A stretch of DNA of 23,721 nucleotides from a virus. A program made the position numbers and the translations under genes. Location of the stretch: positions 1 to 23,721 of IMG/VR virus record IMGVR_UViG_3300043331_001109; one strand, written 5' to 3'. The notes beneath the pieces were generated by a model. The model worked only from the letters and a program-made list of their open reading frames with translations. It was not told the origin of the DNA and made no database searches. This document shows, one piece after another, positions 1 to 6,436 of this stretch. Every line of letters begins with the position of its first letter. Within the stretch, counting starts at the first letter, position 1.

Positions 1-23
1 GCCAGGCGATTGCAGCGCCTGGC
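1..23 (+). other. 8-bp perfect hairpin upstream of the first gene
   Basis: Bases 1-8 are the exact reverse complement of 16-23, leaving a 7-nt loop. No T-tract follows, so this is either the stem of a weak terminator of a gene left of the window or a leader structure of the gene at 60. The window edge prevents a decision. Confidence 0.4.
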
Positions 24-59
24 CGTCTCTCATATCTCCCCGAAAGGAGAAACAAACCC

Positions 60-908
60 ATGAAATATAAAGTACCACAAAGTTCCGGCTTGCGCAAGAC
101 CAGGTTGTTCGACCGGGTGGTGGGCCAGGCAGTGGCCCTGGTCGTGCCCGACGGCTACCGCGAGATGCAAGCCAAGCTCAACGCCCCGGCCCCGGCCATC
201 CAACTGACCATCACCCTGGACGCCGCCGGCCTGGTCCGCAAGCTCCGGCTGCCCGGCGACGAGGCCGAGCGGGAGCCACGCCAGGAAATGACGCTCGACC
301 ACCCGGTTTTGCAGCGTAAGCTGGCCGGCCTGGAAGTCTATGACACCTATCGCAACCACGCCGGCCTGACCGTCTACCGCTACATCGCCGCATCTGGCGA
401 AAACCGCCAGATGCCCCCCTTAACCCCCCAGAGGGGGGATAGGGGGGGTATCGTCGAGACCGGCGAGGGCACGGCCCTGGTCGTGGAGCGCCTTTCGCCG
501 GCGGCCCAGATCGCCCAAATTCTGGCCACGGAATACCCGGAGCACGAGAAGCGCATCGGCCTGGCCCTGGCCCTGGTCGAGGCCGGACAATTAAAGTCCG
601 AATACAAGACCACTTACGACCCGGCGACCTATTATGGCCGCTACGAGTGCAATTGCCCTGACAGCCGCCACCGCCGGCCACGGGCCAAGTTCGGCGCGGC
701 CTGCAAGCACTGCTTTGCGCTGGAAATCGCCCGCCTGGTCGAGGCGGAACGCAAGGCGGTGGCTTACCGCAAACTGGCCGACGATATCGAGCGCAGCCGG
801 GCGCGGCAGGCGGCAGCTCAACGCGGCCTGAAAGTGGCGCTGTCGCCCGGCGGCGGCGGGCCGCTGCACAGGCCAAAGTACCAGCAGCAGCCCCGGAAAG
901 GCTACTAG
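60..908 (+). CDS. SWIM zinc-finger domain protein
   Basis: The 282-residue protein carries a SWIM-type zinc-binding pattern near residues 198-222: CxC, a basic spacer, then CxxH in the order C-N-C...C-K-H followed by a hydrophobic helix. SWIM domains bind DNA or protein and occur in phage and mobile-element accessory genes. The N-terminal half (about residues 1-115) is beta-rich and unrecognised. Residues 118-130 are encoded by a palindromic poly-C/poly-G repeat inserted in frame, so the ancestral protein was probably about 12 residues shorter. The C-terminal 40 residues are basic and low in complexity. A purine-rich AAGGAG lies about 11 nt before the ATG. It is followed at once by the 57-residue gene at 914, suggesting one transcript. 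The zinc site is visible in the sequence; the role is unknown. Confidence 0.7.
   Translation: MKYKVPQSSGLRKTRLFDRVVGQAVALVVPDGYREMQAKLNAPAPAIQLTITLDAAGLVRKLRLPGDEAEREPRQEMTLDHPVLQRKLAGLEVYDTYRNHAGLTVYRYIAASGENRQMPPLTPQRGDRGGIVETGEGTALVVERLSPAAQIAQILATEYPEHEKRIGLALALVEAGQLKSEYKTTYDPATYYGRYECNCPDSRHRRPRAKFGAACKHCFALEIARLVEAERKAVAYRKLADDIERSRARQAAAQRGLKVALSPGGGGPLHRPKYQQQPRKGY
414..448. repeat. Palindromic C6/G6 repeat inserted in a coding region
   Basis: Two blocks of six C (414-419, 424-429) separated by TTAA are mirrored by two G blocks (433-438, 442-448). Together they form a near-perfect hairpin around AGA. Dispersed repeats of this C-run/G-run design are common in Chloroflexota and cyanobacterial chromosomes. 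Here the element sits in frame inside the SWIM gene and is translated as a Pro/Arg/Gly-rich insert. Confidence 0.75.
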
Positions 909-913
909 GGGCG

Positions 914-1087
914 ATGAGTAAGCTAGAGATCATCGCGACCCTGGAAGGCCGCCTGGTGCAGGTGTTGGGCGGCCAATGGTATCAGGTGCAGGGGGGTCAA
1001 ATCCAGACCCCCTTCACCAAAGTCAATATCAGAAATTATGAAATCGGACAACTGGAACTAATGCTGAGAACAGCAAGAAAGGATTAA
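914..1087 (+). CDS. Small hypothetical protein (57 aa)
   Basis: An open frame of 57 codons starts with ATG 5 nt after the upstream stop and ends immediately before the next gene, fitting the tight packing of the operon. The product begins MSKLEIIATLEGRLVQVLGG and reads like a short beta-strand-rich protein followed by an amphipathic helix. No Cys motif, signal peptide or membrane segment is visible. A weak GGGG lies just before the ATG. The evidence is position, perfect abutment with both neighbours and codon use similar to theirs. Function is unknown. Confidence 0.6.
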   Translation: MSKLEIIATLEGRLVQVLGGQWYQVQGGQIQTPFTKVNIRNYEIGQLELMLRTARKD

Positions 1088-1090
1088 GTG

Positions 1091-1459
1091 ATGTCATATC
1101 AGGATGAAGTATTGCAGCAATTAAAGGCCCAAACCGAGCTAATGCGGTCCATTTCGCAGCAACTCCGGGCCAACGCCCCGGTCTCCCCCGGCTATCGCCG
1201 GCCACTGGCCGAGTATCGCGCATTCGATTGGACCACCATCGGCGCGGTGGTCACCAAGAACGACGGCCACGGCCCGACCGAGGTTGAATGGATGGGCCAT
1301 CGCTTCTTTCGTCGCTCGGTCAAAAACAAGTTCGAGCCGGCGATCTGGTTCAGCCGGGCCATCGGCCAGAGTGACGAGGGTACAACCTACGCCATGCTGA
1401 TCAAGTTCAGTGGCAAGGGGACCGAAGTTGAGCCGGTGCCGGCAGGGATACTCAAGTAA
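1091..1459 (+). CDS. Hypothetical phage protein (122 aa)
   Basis: Residues 1-25 form a predicted amphipathic helix or short coiled coil (DEVLQQLKAQTELMRSISQQ). A compact aromatic-rich globular domain follows, with repeated W, F and G positions (WMGHRFFRR, AIWFSRAIG) around residues 45-110. I do not recognise the family. The helix-plus-small-beta-domain layout would suit a nucleic-acid-binding protein, but no diagnostic motif is present. Start choice: GTG 1088 and ATG 1091 are adjacent. The AAAGGA at 1078-1083 is 7 nt from the ATG but only 4 nt from the GTG, so ATG is preferred. It directly follows the 57-residue gene with no spacer. Confidence 0.65.
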   Translation: MSYQDEVLQQLKAQTELMRSISQQLRANAPVSPGYRRPLAEYRAFDWTTIGAVVTKNDGHGPTEVEWMGHRFFRRSVKNKFEPAIWFSRAIGQSDEGTTYAMLIKFSGKGTEVEPVPAGILK

Positions 1460-1467
1460 ATCGAATA

Positions 1468-1496
1468 GGCGGGTTGTGCTACGAACACAACCCGCC
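1468..1496 (+). terminator. 11-bp perfect hairpin between genes
   Basis: GGCGGGTTGTG at 1468-1478 pairs perfectly with 1486-1496 around a 7-nt loop, just after the stop of the 122-residue gene. No T-tract follows on either strand. It may be a weak or factor-dependent terminator, or an mRNA-stabilising stem in front of the nucleotidase gene. Confidence 0.45.
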
Positions 1497-1532
1497 CGAA
1501 ACCCATAAACTCCACCCGCAAAGGAAAAGAAT

Positions 1533-2150
1533 ATGAGCAGCCAACAGAATACTACAATTTCAAAAAATCAGCACTTCTCCGGCCCCGATCTGGCCGCCCG
1601 CGCGGCCGGTTTTGACCTGGCTTTTGTGGCCCCGATCCTATCAATAGATATGGACAACGTGATCCGCGACCAGGTCGGCAGCATCATCCAGGCTGCCCGC
1701 CGGCGCTGGGGCGTCGAGCTGGAACGGGCCGACTTCGACCGCTGGGATCCGCCGCTAGGCCACAGGGTTGGCATCAGCGAGGATGAATTCACGGCCTGGG
1801 CCTGGGGCGACGCCGGCATTTTCAATGCGGCCATGCCCCTGCCTGGCGTGCAAGTAGCCCTGGGCTGCCTGGCCCGGCGCTACCAGATCGTGATCAATAC
1901 CTCGACCCGCTACCCGGCCCTGACCCGGCCCTGGCTGGAGCGCTGGAACATCCCCTACCACCTGATCATCCAGACCAATGACAAGAGCAGTGTTGCTTTT
2001 AACTGGCATATTGACGACAACCCGGCCACGCTGCTGGCCCTGGCCGCGGCGGGCCGGCGGGTGATCCGCTGGGCGCTGCCCTGGAACACGCACCTGGTGC
2101 AGTATCCGGCCGTTTGCAACTGGGCCGAGGCCGAGGGGGTGTTGCGATGA
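1533..2150 (+). CDS. HAD-superfamily 5'(3')-deoxyribonucleotidase-like protein
   Basis: The 205-residue protein shows the HAD phosphatase motifs in order. Motif I is SIDMDNVIRD with the two catalytic aspartates at D39 and D41. Motif II is INTST around residues 121-125, and motif III is K151. Motif IV is HIDDNP with D161/D162. The spacing and the DMDxV form fit the NT5C-type deoxyribonucleotidase family, which dephosphorylates deoxynucleoside monophosphates in the cytoplasm. Phages use such enzymes to adjust dNTP pools. The first 33 residues precede the HAD core and are unassigned. AAGGAA lies 7 nt before the ATG. The stop overlaps the next start (ATGA). Superfamily assignment is firm; substrate is inferred. 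Confidence 0.78.
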   Translation: MSSQQNTTISKNQHFSGPDLAARAAGFDLAFVAPILSIDMDNVIRDQVGSIIQAARRRWGVELERADFDRWDPPLGHRVGISEDEFTAWAWGDAGIFNAAMPLPGVQVALGCLARRYQIVINTSTRYPALTRPWLERWNIPYHLIIQTNDKSSVAFNWHIDDNPATLLALAAAGRRVIRWALPWNTHLVQYPAVCNWAEAEGVLR

Positions 2151-2362
2151 GCAAGGCCAACTATCTCCTGACCACGCTGTCCGCCGAAGTCGCCGAGCGC
2201 GAGGGCCGGCGGCTGTTCAGGGCCGGCCAGATTGACGCCGGCGAGTTGAACCGAATTTTACAGGACTGCCGGCTGCTCGAACGGCAGGCTAACCAGGCGC
2301 TGGCCGCCTATGCCCCGACCCCGCGCAAGCTGGGCGGGAGCTACGACTCGAGGCGGCTATGA
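2147..2362 (+). CDS. Small helical hypothetical protein (71 aa)
   Basis: The start ATG overlaps the nucleotidase stop as ATGA, a translational-coupling arrangement, which argues against the longer frame opening at 2114. The product is almost entirely helical and charged (SAEVAEREGRRLFRAGQIDAGELNRILQD in short segments), with no Cys, signal or membrane segment. It ends in another ATGA overlap with the gene at 2359. This chain of coupled starts suggests one polycistronic early mRNA. Function is unknown. Confidence 0.6.
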   Translation: MSKANYLLTTLSAEVAEREGRRLFRAGQIDAGELNRILQDCRLLERQANQALAAYAPTPRKLGGSYDSRRL

Positions 2363-2640
2363 AGAGCGAGGAGATCATCAGCCGGCAGGAGACACATGCG
2401 GTCAAGTGGGCGCTGGCCTGGGCTATGCTCCAGGTGGGCCAGGTGGATGGTTACAGTTGGCTTTCATCCCGGCGGGGCGGGCCGGCCCCGGACCTGGCCC
2501 TGGTCTGCGGCGGCTCTGGCTGGTTTGGCGCGCCGCCGGGCGCGCCCTGCGACATTTGCGCTGCGCCGGCCACGGTGCGACAGGGCGACCTGGCGCTGTG
2601 CGACAGGTGCTATGAAGGGGTCGAGGGACCAACGCCTTAA
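2359..2640 (+). CDS. Small protein with C-terminal zinc-knuckle (93 aa)
   Basis: The first half is helical (residues 1-40) and the middle is Gly/Pro-rich. The C-terminal part carries a four-cysteine pattern, CDIC near residues 70-73 and CDRC near 84-87, consistent with a single Zn-ribbon or treble-clef-like site. The start overlaps the preceding stop (ATGA). It is the last gene before the promoter/terminator unit at 2643-2762, so it probably ends the early operon. No family is recognised; zinc binding is inferred from the CxxC pair only. Confidence 0.6.
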   Translation: MKSEEIISRQETHAVKWALAWAMLQVGQVDGYSWLSSRRGGPAPDLALVCGGSGWFGAPPGAPCDICAAPATVRQGDLALCDRCYEGVEGPTP

Positions 2641-2642
2641 CG

Positions 2643-2671
2643 TTGACAGGTTCGCACAAATGTGCTACGAT
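2643..2671 (+). promoter_or_regulatory. Strong sigma70-type promoter
   Basis: The perfect -35 hexamer TTGACA (2643-2648) is separated by exactly 17 nt from TACGAT (2666-2671), a good -10, preceded by TG at the extended -10 position. It lies 2 nt after the stop of the early operon and points at the lysis/late genes. Transcription should start near 2678-2681. It is the best promoter match on the + strand of this window. Confidence 0.8.
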
Positions 2672-2677
2672 ACTGGT

Positions 2678-2762
2678 AATATGAACCGCTGTCGGCGATG
2701 CCGCTTCAGCGATTCCCATAGACAGCCCAGGTCGCCGACAGCGGAGACCTGGGCTGTTTTTT
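2678..2762 (+). ncRNA. Short attenuated leader RNA with competing hairpins
   Basis: The predicted transcript from the promoter at 2643 to the terminator U-tract is about 85 nt. CCGCTGTCGGC at 2686-2696 is an exact 11-nt reverse complement of 2734-2744, which is nearly the whole loop of the terminator hairpin (2722-2733 with 2746-2757). Only one nucleotide links the two downstream strands, so the full helices cannot coexist as a pseudoknot. They should be alternative folds, one terminating and one potentially antiterminating. A 32-codon frame (ATG 2681) starts within a few bases of the predicted 5' end and overlaps the holin start as ATGA. It has no ribosome-binding site and could only be read leaderless. 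Whether the RNA acts as a leader, a small RNA or both is inference. Confidence 0.6.
2722..2762 (+). terminator. Intrinsic terminator before the lysis genes
   Basis: A perfect 12-bp GC-rich stem (2722-2733 / 2746-2757) with a 12-nt loop is followed by TTTTTT (2757-2762). The tail continues with a U-rich ATTT. This is a textbook rho-independent terminator, placed only about 45 nt after the promoter start and 14 nt before the holin-like gene. Confidence 0.9.
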
Positions 2763-2775
2763 ATTTGGAGGCGAG

Positions 2776-2979
2776 ATGAACGATTCTAACCGAAGCCCCT
2801 CGGCGGCGCCCGTGCCGAAGGTGGCTGTTGGCGGCGCGGTCGGCGCGGCGGTGGCCGTGCTGGTCTGGATTCTCAAGCAATATGGCGGTATCGAGCTGCC
2901 GGCCGAAGTGGCCGCGGCCCTGACCGTCATTTTTTCTTTTGCGGCGGGTTACCTGACCCCGCCCGGCGGAATGAAGTAA
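2776..2979 (+). CDS. Holin-like small membrane protein
   Basis: The 67-residue product has a short polar Ser/Pro-rich N terminus and two hydrophobic helices, about residues 15-34 (AVGGAVGAAVAVLVWILKQY) and 43-60. A short Pro/Gly tail ending in Lys follows. Size and two-helix topology fit a class II holin or a small phage membrane protein of the lysis cassette. GGAGG lies 5 nt before the ATG. It follows the strong terminator, so expression probably needs read-through, and the next membrane protein gene is 3 nt downstream. No endolysin gene is visible next to it, which weakens the holin call. Confidence 0.55.
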   Translation: MNDSNRSPSAAPVPKVAVGGAVGAAVAVLVWILKQYGGIELPAEVAAALTVIFSFAAGYLTPPGGMK

Positions 2980-2982
2980 GGT

Positions 2983-3396
2983 GTGTCGTTTGAACAATGG
3001 ATTCTGCTGATCTTATCAGCCGCCGGCTCGGTCGGCGGCGCGATCTGGGCCGTGGCCCGGTTCATCATTCCGCGCATCGTTGAGGCCCGGATCAAGGCAG
3101 CCGACGACGAGCGGGAGTACCGGCAGCAGCGGGAGCGCGAGGAGCGGGCCGAGCGCAAGCGGCAGACCGAAACGCGCGAGCTAGAGGTGACCAGGGACAA
3201 GGCCGAAGCCCTGAGCATTGCCCGCGAAATGATCGAGTGGGGGCGGGGTGATTTTTCGGTAATGCAGCACACGATGGAGCAGCAGGTGCGAATTCTAGAG
3301 CAAATACGCGAGAATATCAGGATTTTGGCCGGCGAGGTTGCGCGCCTGGCCGATGGATTGAAGCGAGGGGAACGTGAAAACGATCCTGATTATTGA
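2983..3396 (+). CDS. Membrane-anchored coiled-coil protein of the lysis region
   Basis: This 137-residue protein starts with GTG and has one N-terminal transmembrane helix (about residues 5-30). A long, highly charged coiled coil rich in Glu and Arg follows (residues 38-80, e.g. REYRQQREREERAERKR), then a second helical stretch. The layout resembles spanin inner-membrane subunits or holin-associated DUF proteins, but it lacks a partner lipoprotein gene. It lies 3 nt after the holin-like gene and its 3' end overlaps the receiver gene by 23 nt. Membrane anchoring is visible; a role in lysis is inferred from position. Confidence 0.55.
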   Translation: MSFEQWILLILSAAGSVGGAIWAVARFIIPRIVEARIKAADDEREYRQQREREERAERKRQTETRELEVTRDKAEALSIAREMIEWGRGDFSVMQHTMEQQVRILEQIRENIRILAGEVARLADGLKRGERENDPDY

Positions 3397-3760
3397 GGAC
3401 GAACAATCAGTTGCCGAGCTGCTGCAAACCCTCCTGAATATCGAATACTTTACGATTGCTCAGGCGAGCGGCGAGGAAGCGATCATGACCATTCACTACA
3501 TCCTGCCCGACCTGATCATCCTTGACATGTTTTTGGGCGAGCACAGGCTGAGCGGCCTGGACACCTTGCGGGCACTGCGCGAGATGGAGCATGTCAAAGA
3601 CAAACCGATTCTGGTGATGTCCGGCAGATCTGACGCCCAGGACATTGACCACGCTCTGTGGCTTGGTGCAAGCTCTTTTATCAGCAAGCCCTACAGCCCC
3701 ATGCAGCTTCTAATGGTGGTGTCTGACCTGTTGAAACAATCCGGGGAGTCTGAATGCTAA
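3374..3760 (+). CDS. Stand-alone CheY-like response-regulator receiver
   Basis: The 128 residues correspond to one receiver domain and nothing else. The acidic pair is E8/D9 (IIEDE), the phospho-acceptor is D51 (LIILD), the switch Ser is S83 (VMSG) and the conserved Lys is K105 followed by Pro (SKP). All catalytic positions are intact, so it should be phosphorylatable by a host histidine kinase. The GTG start is preceded by GAGGGG and overlaps the preceding gene by 23 nt, so it is embedded in the phage operon rather than a chance host flank. The next gene encodes a putative DNA-binding domain, suggesting a split regulator. A receiver is unusual in a phage late region. Confidence 0.88.
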   Translation: MKTILIIEDEQSVAELLQTLLNIEYFTIAQASGEEAIMTIHYILPDLIILDMFLGEHRLSGLDTLRALREMEHVKDKPILVMSGRSDAQDIDHALWLGASSFISKPYSPMQLLMVVSDLLKQSGESEC

Positions 3761-3848
3761 CCCCGGCCCCGATTCTATCTGATATTCACGACCTGTTTGC
3801 CTGGCCGGGCATGGAGCTGTGGTGGGAGGAAGAGGCATTGTCGCAACC

Positions 3849-4193
3849 ATGCATAAACAGGCTATTCCCTACGTTAAGGGCGGCTTGCTGCACACGCCCG
3901 GCGGCGCGCCAATTTGCGCCGTTGGCGAGCGGACCGGCTGGTCCGATTGGCTGGAGGGGCATACGTCCTTTCGCTACATCAGCGGCAGCGGGGCGACCTG
4001 CACCCTGATCCGTGAACTGCGGGCCGGGCGGAGCGGGATCCGGCGGGCCTATTGGTACGCGCACCGGCACATGTTGGGAAAACTCAGGCGGGTTTATCTG
4101 GGCAAGGCCGAGCGTTTGACCTTAGTGAGACTCGAGGCGGCGGCGGTTCAGTTGGCACAATTGGAACTGGACGACGCGGGGCACGGCCAGTAG
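3849..4193 (+). CDS. Stand-alone domain like the N terminus of Chloroflexota LuxR-type regulators
   Basis: The product (114 aa from ATG 3849) contains a characteristic run. A GGxLHTPGG turn near residues 10-18 is followed by a tryptophan-containing helix and FRYISGSG. The pattern W-Y-A-H-R...GKLRRVYLG then appears, ending with LTLVRLEAAA. I recognise this as the small domain that heads many Chloroflexota LuxR/MalT-like transcription factors and some integrase-like proteins, with a fold related to arm-type DNA-binding domains. Here it is free-standing, directly behind the receiver gene. A longer frame from 3819 is possible, but MHKQ is the natural family start. GGGAGGAAGAGG lies upstream at a long distance. 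DNA binding is inferred. Confidence 0.6.
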   Translation: MHKQAIPYVKGGLLHTPGGAPICAVGERTGWSDWLEGHTSFRYISGSGATCTLIRELRAGRSGIRRAYWYAHRHMLGKLRRVYLGKAERLTLVRLEAAAVQLAQLELDDAGHGQ

Positions 4194-4230
4194 GGGGCGC
4201 TACGTTGTGAGACAGAGAGGGACAGGGAAT

Positions 4231-4266
4231 AAAAAAGGCGACGGGCCGGCTGATTAGGCCGGGCGC
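4231..4266 (-). terminator. Minus-strand intrinsic terminator
   Basis: On the minus strand a GC-rich stem follows: GGCG...CGCC outer pairs plus GCCGG/CCGGC inner pairs around a TAATC-type loop. It is followed directly by TTTTTT (4236-4231). Together with the promoter at 4347-4318 it would delimit an RNA of about 80 nt. That RNA opens with an 18-codon ATG frame at 4310 that ends in the loop. Confidence 0.55.
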
Positions 4267-4317
4267 GCCGTTTGGGGGAAATAGAGCGGGGTGATCGGCT
4301 GGGCTACCATAGTCCCG

Positions 4318-4347
4318 ACTCTATCATTAATTGTGGGAGTCTGTCAA
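4318..4347 (-). promoter_or_regulatory. Minus-strand promoter in the pre-terminase gap
   Basis: Read on the minus strand, TTGACA (4347-4342) is followed after 18 nt by TAGAGT (4323-4318), matching four of six -10 positions. Transcription would start near 4311 and run away from the terminase genes. The perfect -35 supports it; the -10 is only moderate. Confidence 0.45.
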
Positions 4348-4431
4348 GCAACGATTACTCTACGCTGTCTCACAATGGGACACGGGGCGGCGGGGTGGAT
4401 GGCCAGGAGATTAGTAAAGGTTTTCTAAGTT

Positions 4432-4962
4432 TTGAGTGACCGTGAAGAATTAACTCCCATCGAATGGGCCGCCAGCGGCACGCCCGACCCGGATCAGCCC
4501 GACCAACCACCTGCCGGGGCCTGGCTCGATTCGTACCACGACCTGAAGGCGACCGGGTTACACTGGAAAAAAGCCGCCTTCGCCGCCTGGTTTAACGCGC
4601 CAAAAGCGGCCCGGCAGCCCAAGACGATGCGTGAGTTGGCTATGTTACTCAATTACGCCAGTGAGCAGGTTTTTTATAAATGGCAGCGGCAGCCCTGGTT
4701 TGCCGCTGCCGGCATAGACAAATTACGCCAGGCCATTTTTCAGCGCTTCATCGGCGACGTGGACCGCAAGACCATCGCCGGGGCGTTGACCGAATCTGGT
4801 ACGCCAGGCGTGGCAGCGCGGCGATTGTTTTATGAGCAGGCGAAGCTGGCTATGCCAATCGAGCTTGATTTGTCGGTAGATTCTACGTTTGAACAGGCCC
4901 TGAGACGGGCTTACGGGAAAGATGACAACGGCGACGATAGCGAAACTCAATCCGATCCTTGA
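4432..4962 (+). CDS. terS: Terminase small subunit
   Basis: The 176-residue protein has a central helix-turn-helix-like segment (about residues 66-86, MRELAMLLNYASEQVFYKWQR). Helical oligomerisation segments follow and the C-terminal tail is acidic. This is the build of small terminase subunits that recognise the packaging site and feed DNA to TerL. It immediately precedes and overlaps the large subunit gene by 41 nt. The start is TTG, because an in-frame TAA lies two codons upstream and no ATG is available nearby. AAAGG lies 11 nt away. Identity rests on the fold pattern and position rather than on a strict signature. Confidence 0.75.
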   Translation: MSDREELTPIEWAASGTPDPDQPDQPPAGAWLDSYHDLKATGLHWKKAAFAAWFNAPKAARQPKTMRELAMLLNYASEQVFYKWQRQPWFAAAGIDKLRQAIFQRFIGDVDRKTIAGALTESGTPGVAARRLFYEQAKLAMPIELDLSVDSTFEQALRRAYGKDDNGDDSETQSDP

Positions 4963-6436
4963 TACCTACCTGGCTACGGCCCGGCAATCCGGCTGCCCGC
5001 CGGACCAGTTGATCAATTTCCGGCGCGGCGGTTACTGCGCCCTGCCGCATCAGCTGGCGTTCAGCGCGGCGGCCCGTGAGTGCGACCTTCCCGGCGGGCC
5101 GACCCGGATCGGACTGGGCGGGGCGCGCGGGCCGGGCAAATCGCACGGGGCTTTTGCTCAGATCGCGCTCGACGATTGCCAGCGCGTGCCCGGCCTGAAA
5201 TTTCTCTACCTACGCAAAATAGGCAAGCAGGCCCGCGAGCAATTTGAGGATTTGCGGCGGGCGGTGCTGCTGTATATGCCCCACCGGTACAATCGCTCCG
5301 AGGGGGTGATCTATTTCCCCAACGGCTCGCGTATCCTGGTCGGGCATTTCCATAACGAAAGCGATATCGATAATTATCTGGGGATTCAGTATGACGGGGC
5401 GGTGATTGAAGAGGCCACGTCGTTGACCCTGACCAAACGCCGGGCGGTGCGCGATTCGGTCCGTACCTCGATTCCTGGCTGGCGACCACGCGAGTACGAA
5501 ACGACCAACCCTGGCGGGGTGGGACACGCCTGGTTTAAGGCGGCCTACATAATCCCGGCCCGCAGTGGACAGGAGGGCGATACCCGCTTCTTTTTTGCCA
5601 CAGTTGAGGATAACCCCTACATTGATCCCGATTACCGTCGCCGACTAGAGGAAAACACCGGCTGGCGCTTGCGAGCGTACCGCTACGGCGATTGGGATAT
5701 TGTGGCCGGGCAATTTTTCTCTAATTTTCAGCACGAGACCCACATGTTGCCGCCGGCGCGCTGGCCGTTCCAGAAAATCCCCAAAAATTGGCCGGTGTGG
5801 GGCAGCCTGGACTACGGCCACGCCCACCCGACCAGCGCTCATCTACACACAATGGGCGAGGGGGTGATTTACACCGTGGCTGAGCATTGGGCGCAGCGCT
5901 GGCCGATCAAGCGCCATGCGGCGGCCCTGCGGGAAATGGGCCAGCAGTGGGACGCTGTACCACGCTATTGGTACGCCGGACAAGACTGCTTTGCCCGGCG
6001 CGAGGCCGAAGAGGACGGCCCGACAATTGCCGAAAAATACAGGACCGAGGGCATTACCCTTAAACCAGCCAACGCCAACCGGATCAACGGCGCGGCGGAA
6101 ATGTTGGACCGGCTGGGCGACGCGGCCCAGGGTATCGCCCCGCGCTGGTATATTTTTTCGACCTGCCCGCGCCTGGCCGAGTGCATCCCGGCAATGGAGC
6201 ACGACCCCAACCGGCCGGAGGATGTGCTAAAAATTGACGTAGACGAGGAGGGCCAGGGCGGTGATGACGCCTATGACGACGCCCGCTATGGGTTGATGGT
6301 GGCCTGGAAGAAAAAGACTCTCAAATCGGCCCAGGTGGATTGGTACGCGGAAGCGGCCGGCGAACAGACGACAACCAGGCCGACCCACAGCGCCGCCGAG
6401 ATCGAGCAAATCCTGGAGAATTATGGCGCAGACTGA
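4922..6436 (+). CDS. terL: Terminase large subunit
   Basis: The 504-residue packaging motor has both expected domains. The ATPase domain has Walker A GGARGPGKS (residues 66-74), Walker B ending in IEE (162-164) and the coupling motif TTNP (194-197). The C-terminal RNase H-like nuclease has the acidic residues D297 (SLDYG), D355 (GQDC) and the DDAYDD cluster near 448-453. TerL cleaves concatemeric DNA and pumps it into the prohead through the portal. Full length for the family. It overlaps TerS by 41 nt and the portal gene by 14 nt, indicating translational coupling through the packaging genes. Confidence 0.95.
   Translation: MTTATIAKLNPILDTYLATARQSGCPPDQLINFRRGGYCALPHQLAFSAAARECDLPGGPTRIGLGGARGPGKSHGAFAQIALDDCQRVPGLKFLYLRKIGKQAREQFEDLRRAVLLYMPHRYNRSEGVIYFPNGSRILVGHFHNESDIDNYLGIQYDGAVIEEATSLTLTKRRAVRDSVRTSIPGWRPREYETTNPGGVGHAWFKAAYIIPARSGQEGDTRFFFATVEDNPYIDPDYRRRLEENTGWRLRAYRYGDWDIVAGQFFSNFQHETHMLPPARWPFQKIPKNWPVWGSLDYGHAHPTSAHLHTMGEGVIYTVAEHWAQRWPIKRHAAALREMGQQWDAVPRYWYAGQDCFARREAEEDGPTIAEKYRTEGITLKPANANRINGAAEMLDRLGDAAQGIAPRWYIFSTCPRLAECIPAMEHDPNRPEDVLKIDVDEEGQGGDDAYDDARYGLMVAWKKKTLKSAQVDWYAEAAGEQTTTRPTHSAAEIEQILENYGAD

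Larger units (their letters stand above)
4205..4375. repeat. 11-bp inverted repeats bounding a noncoding segment
   Basis: TTGTGAGACAG at 4205-4215 is repeated exactly inverted at 4365-4375, enclosing 149 bp between the regulator genes and the terminase genes. The interval 4194-4431 holds no credible coding region on either strand. It contains the minus-strand promoter and terminator listed separately. The arms could be operators of one dimeric regulator or the ends of a tiny nonautonomous element; no flanking target duplication is evident. Confidence 0.65.

Noticed and set aside
3754-4008. 84-codon plus-strand frame starting at the receiver stop
   Set aside because: It has a coupled ATG, but its second half is Ala/Pro/Arg-rich and conflicts with the better-supported domain gene at 3849. 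The first 30 codons could still be a short peptide.
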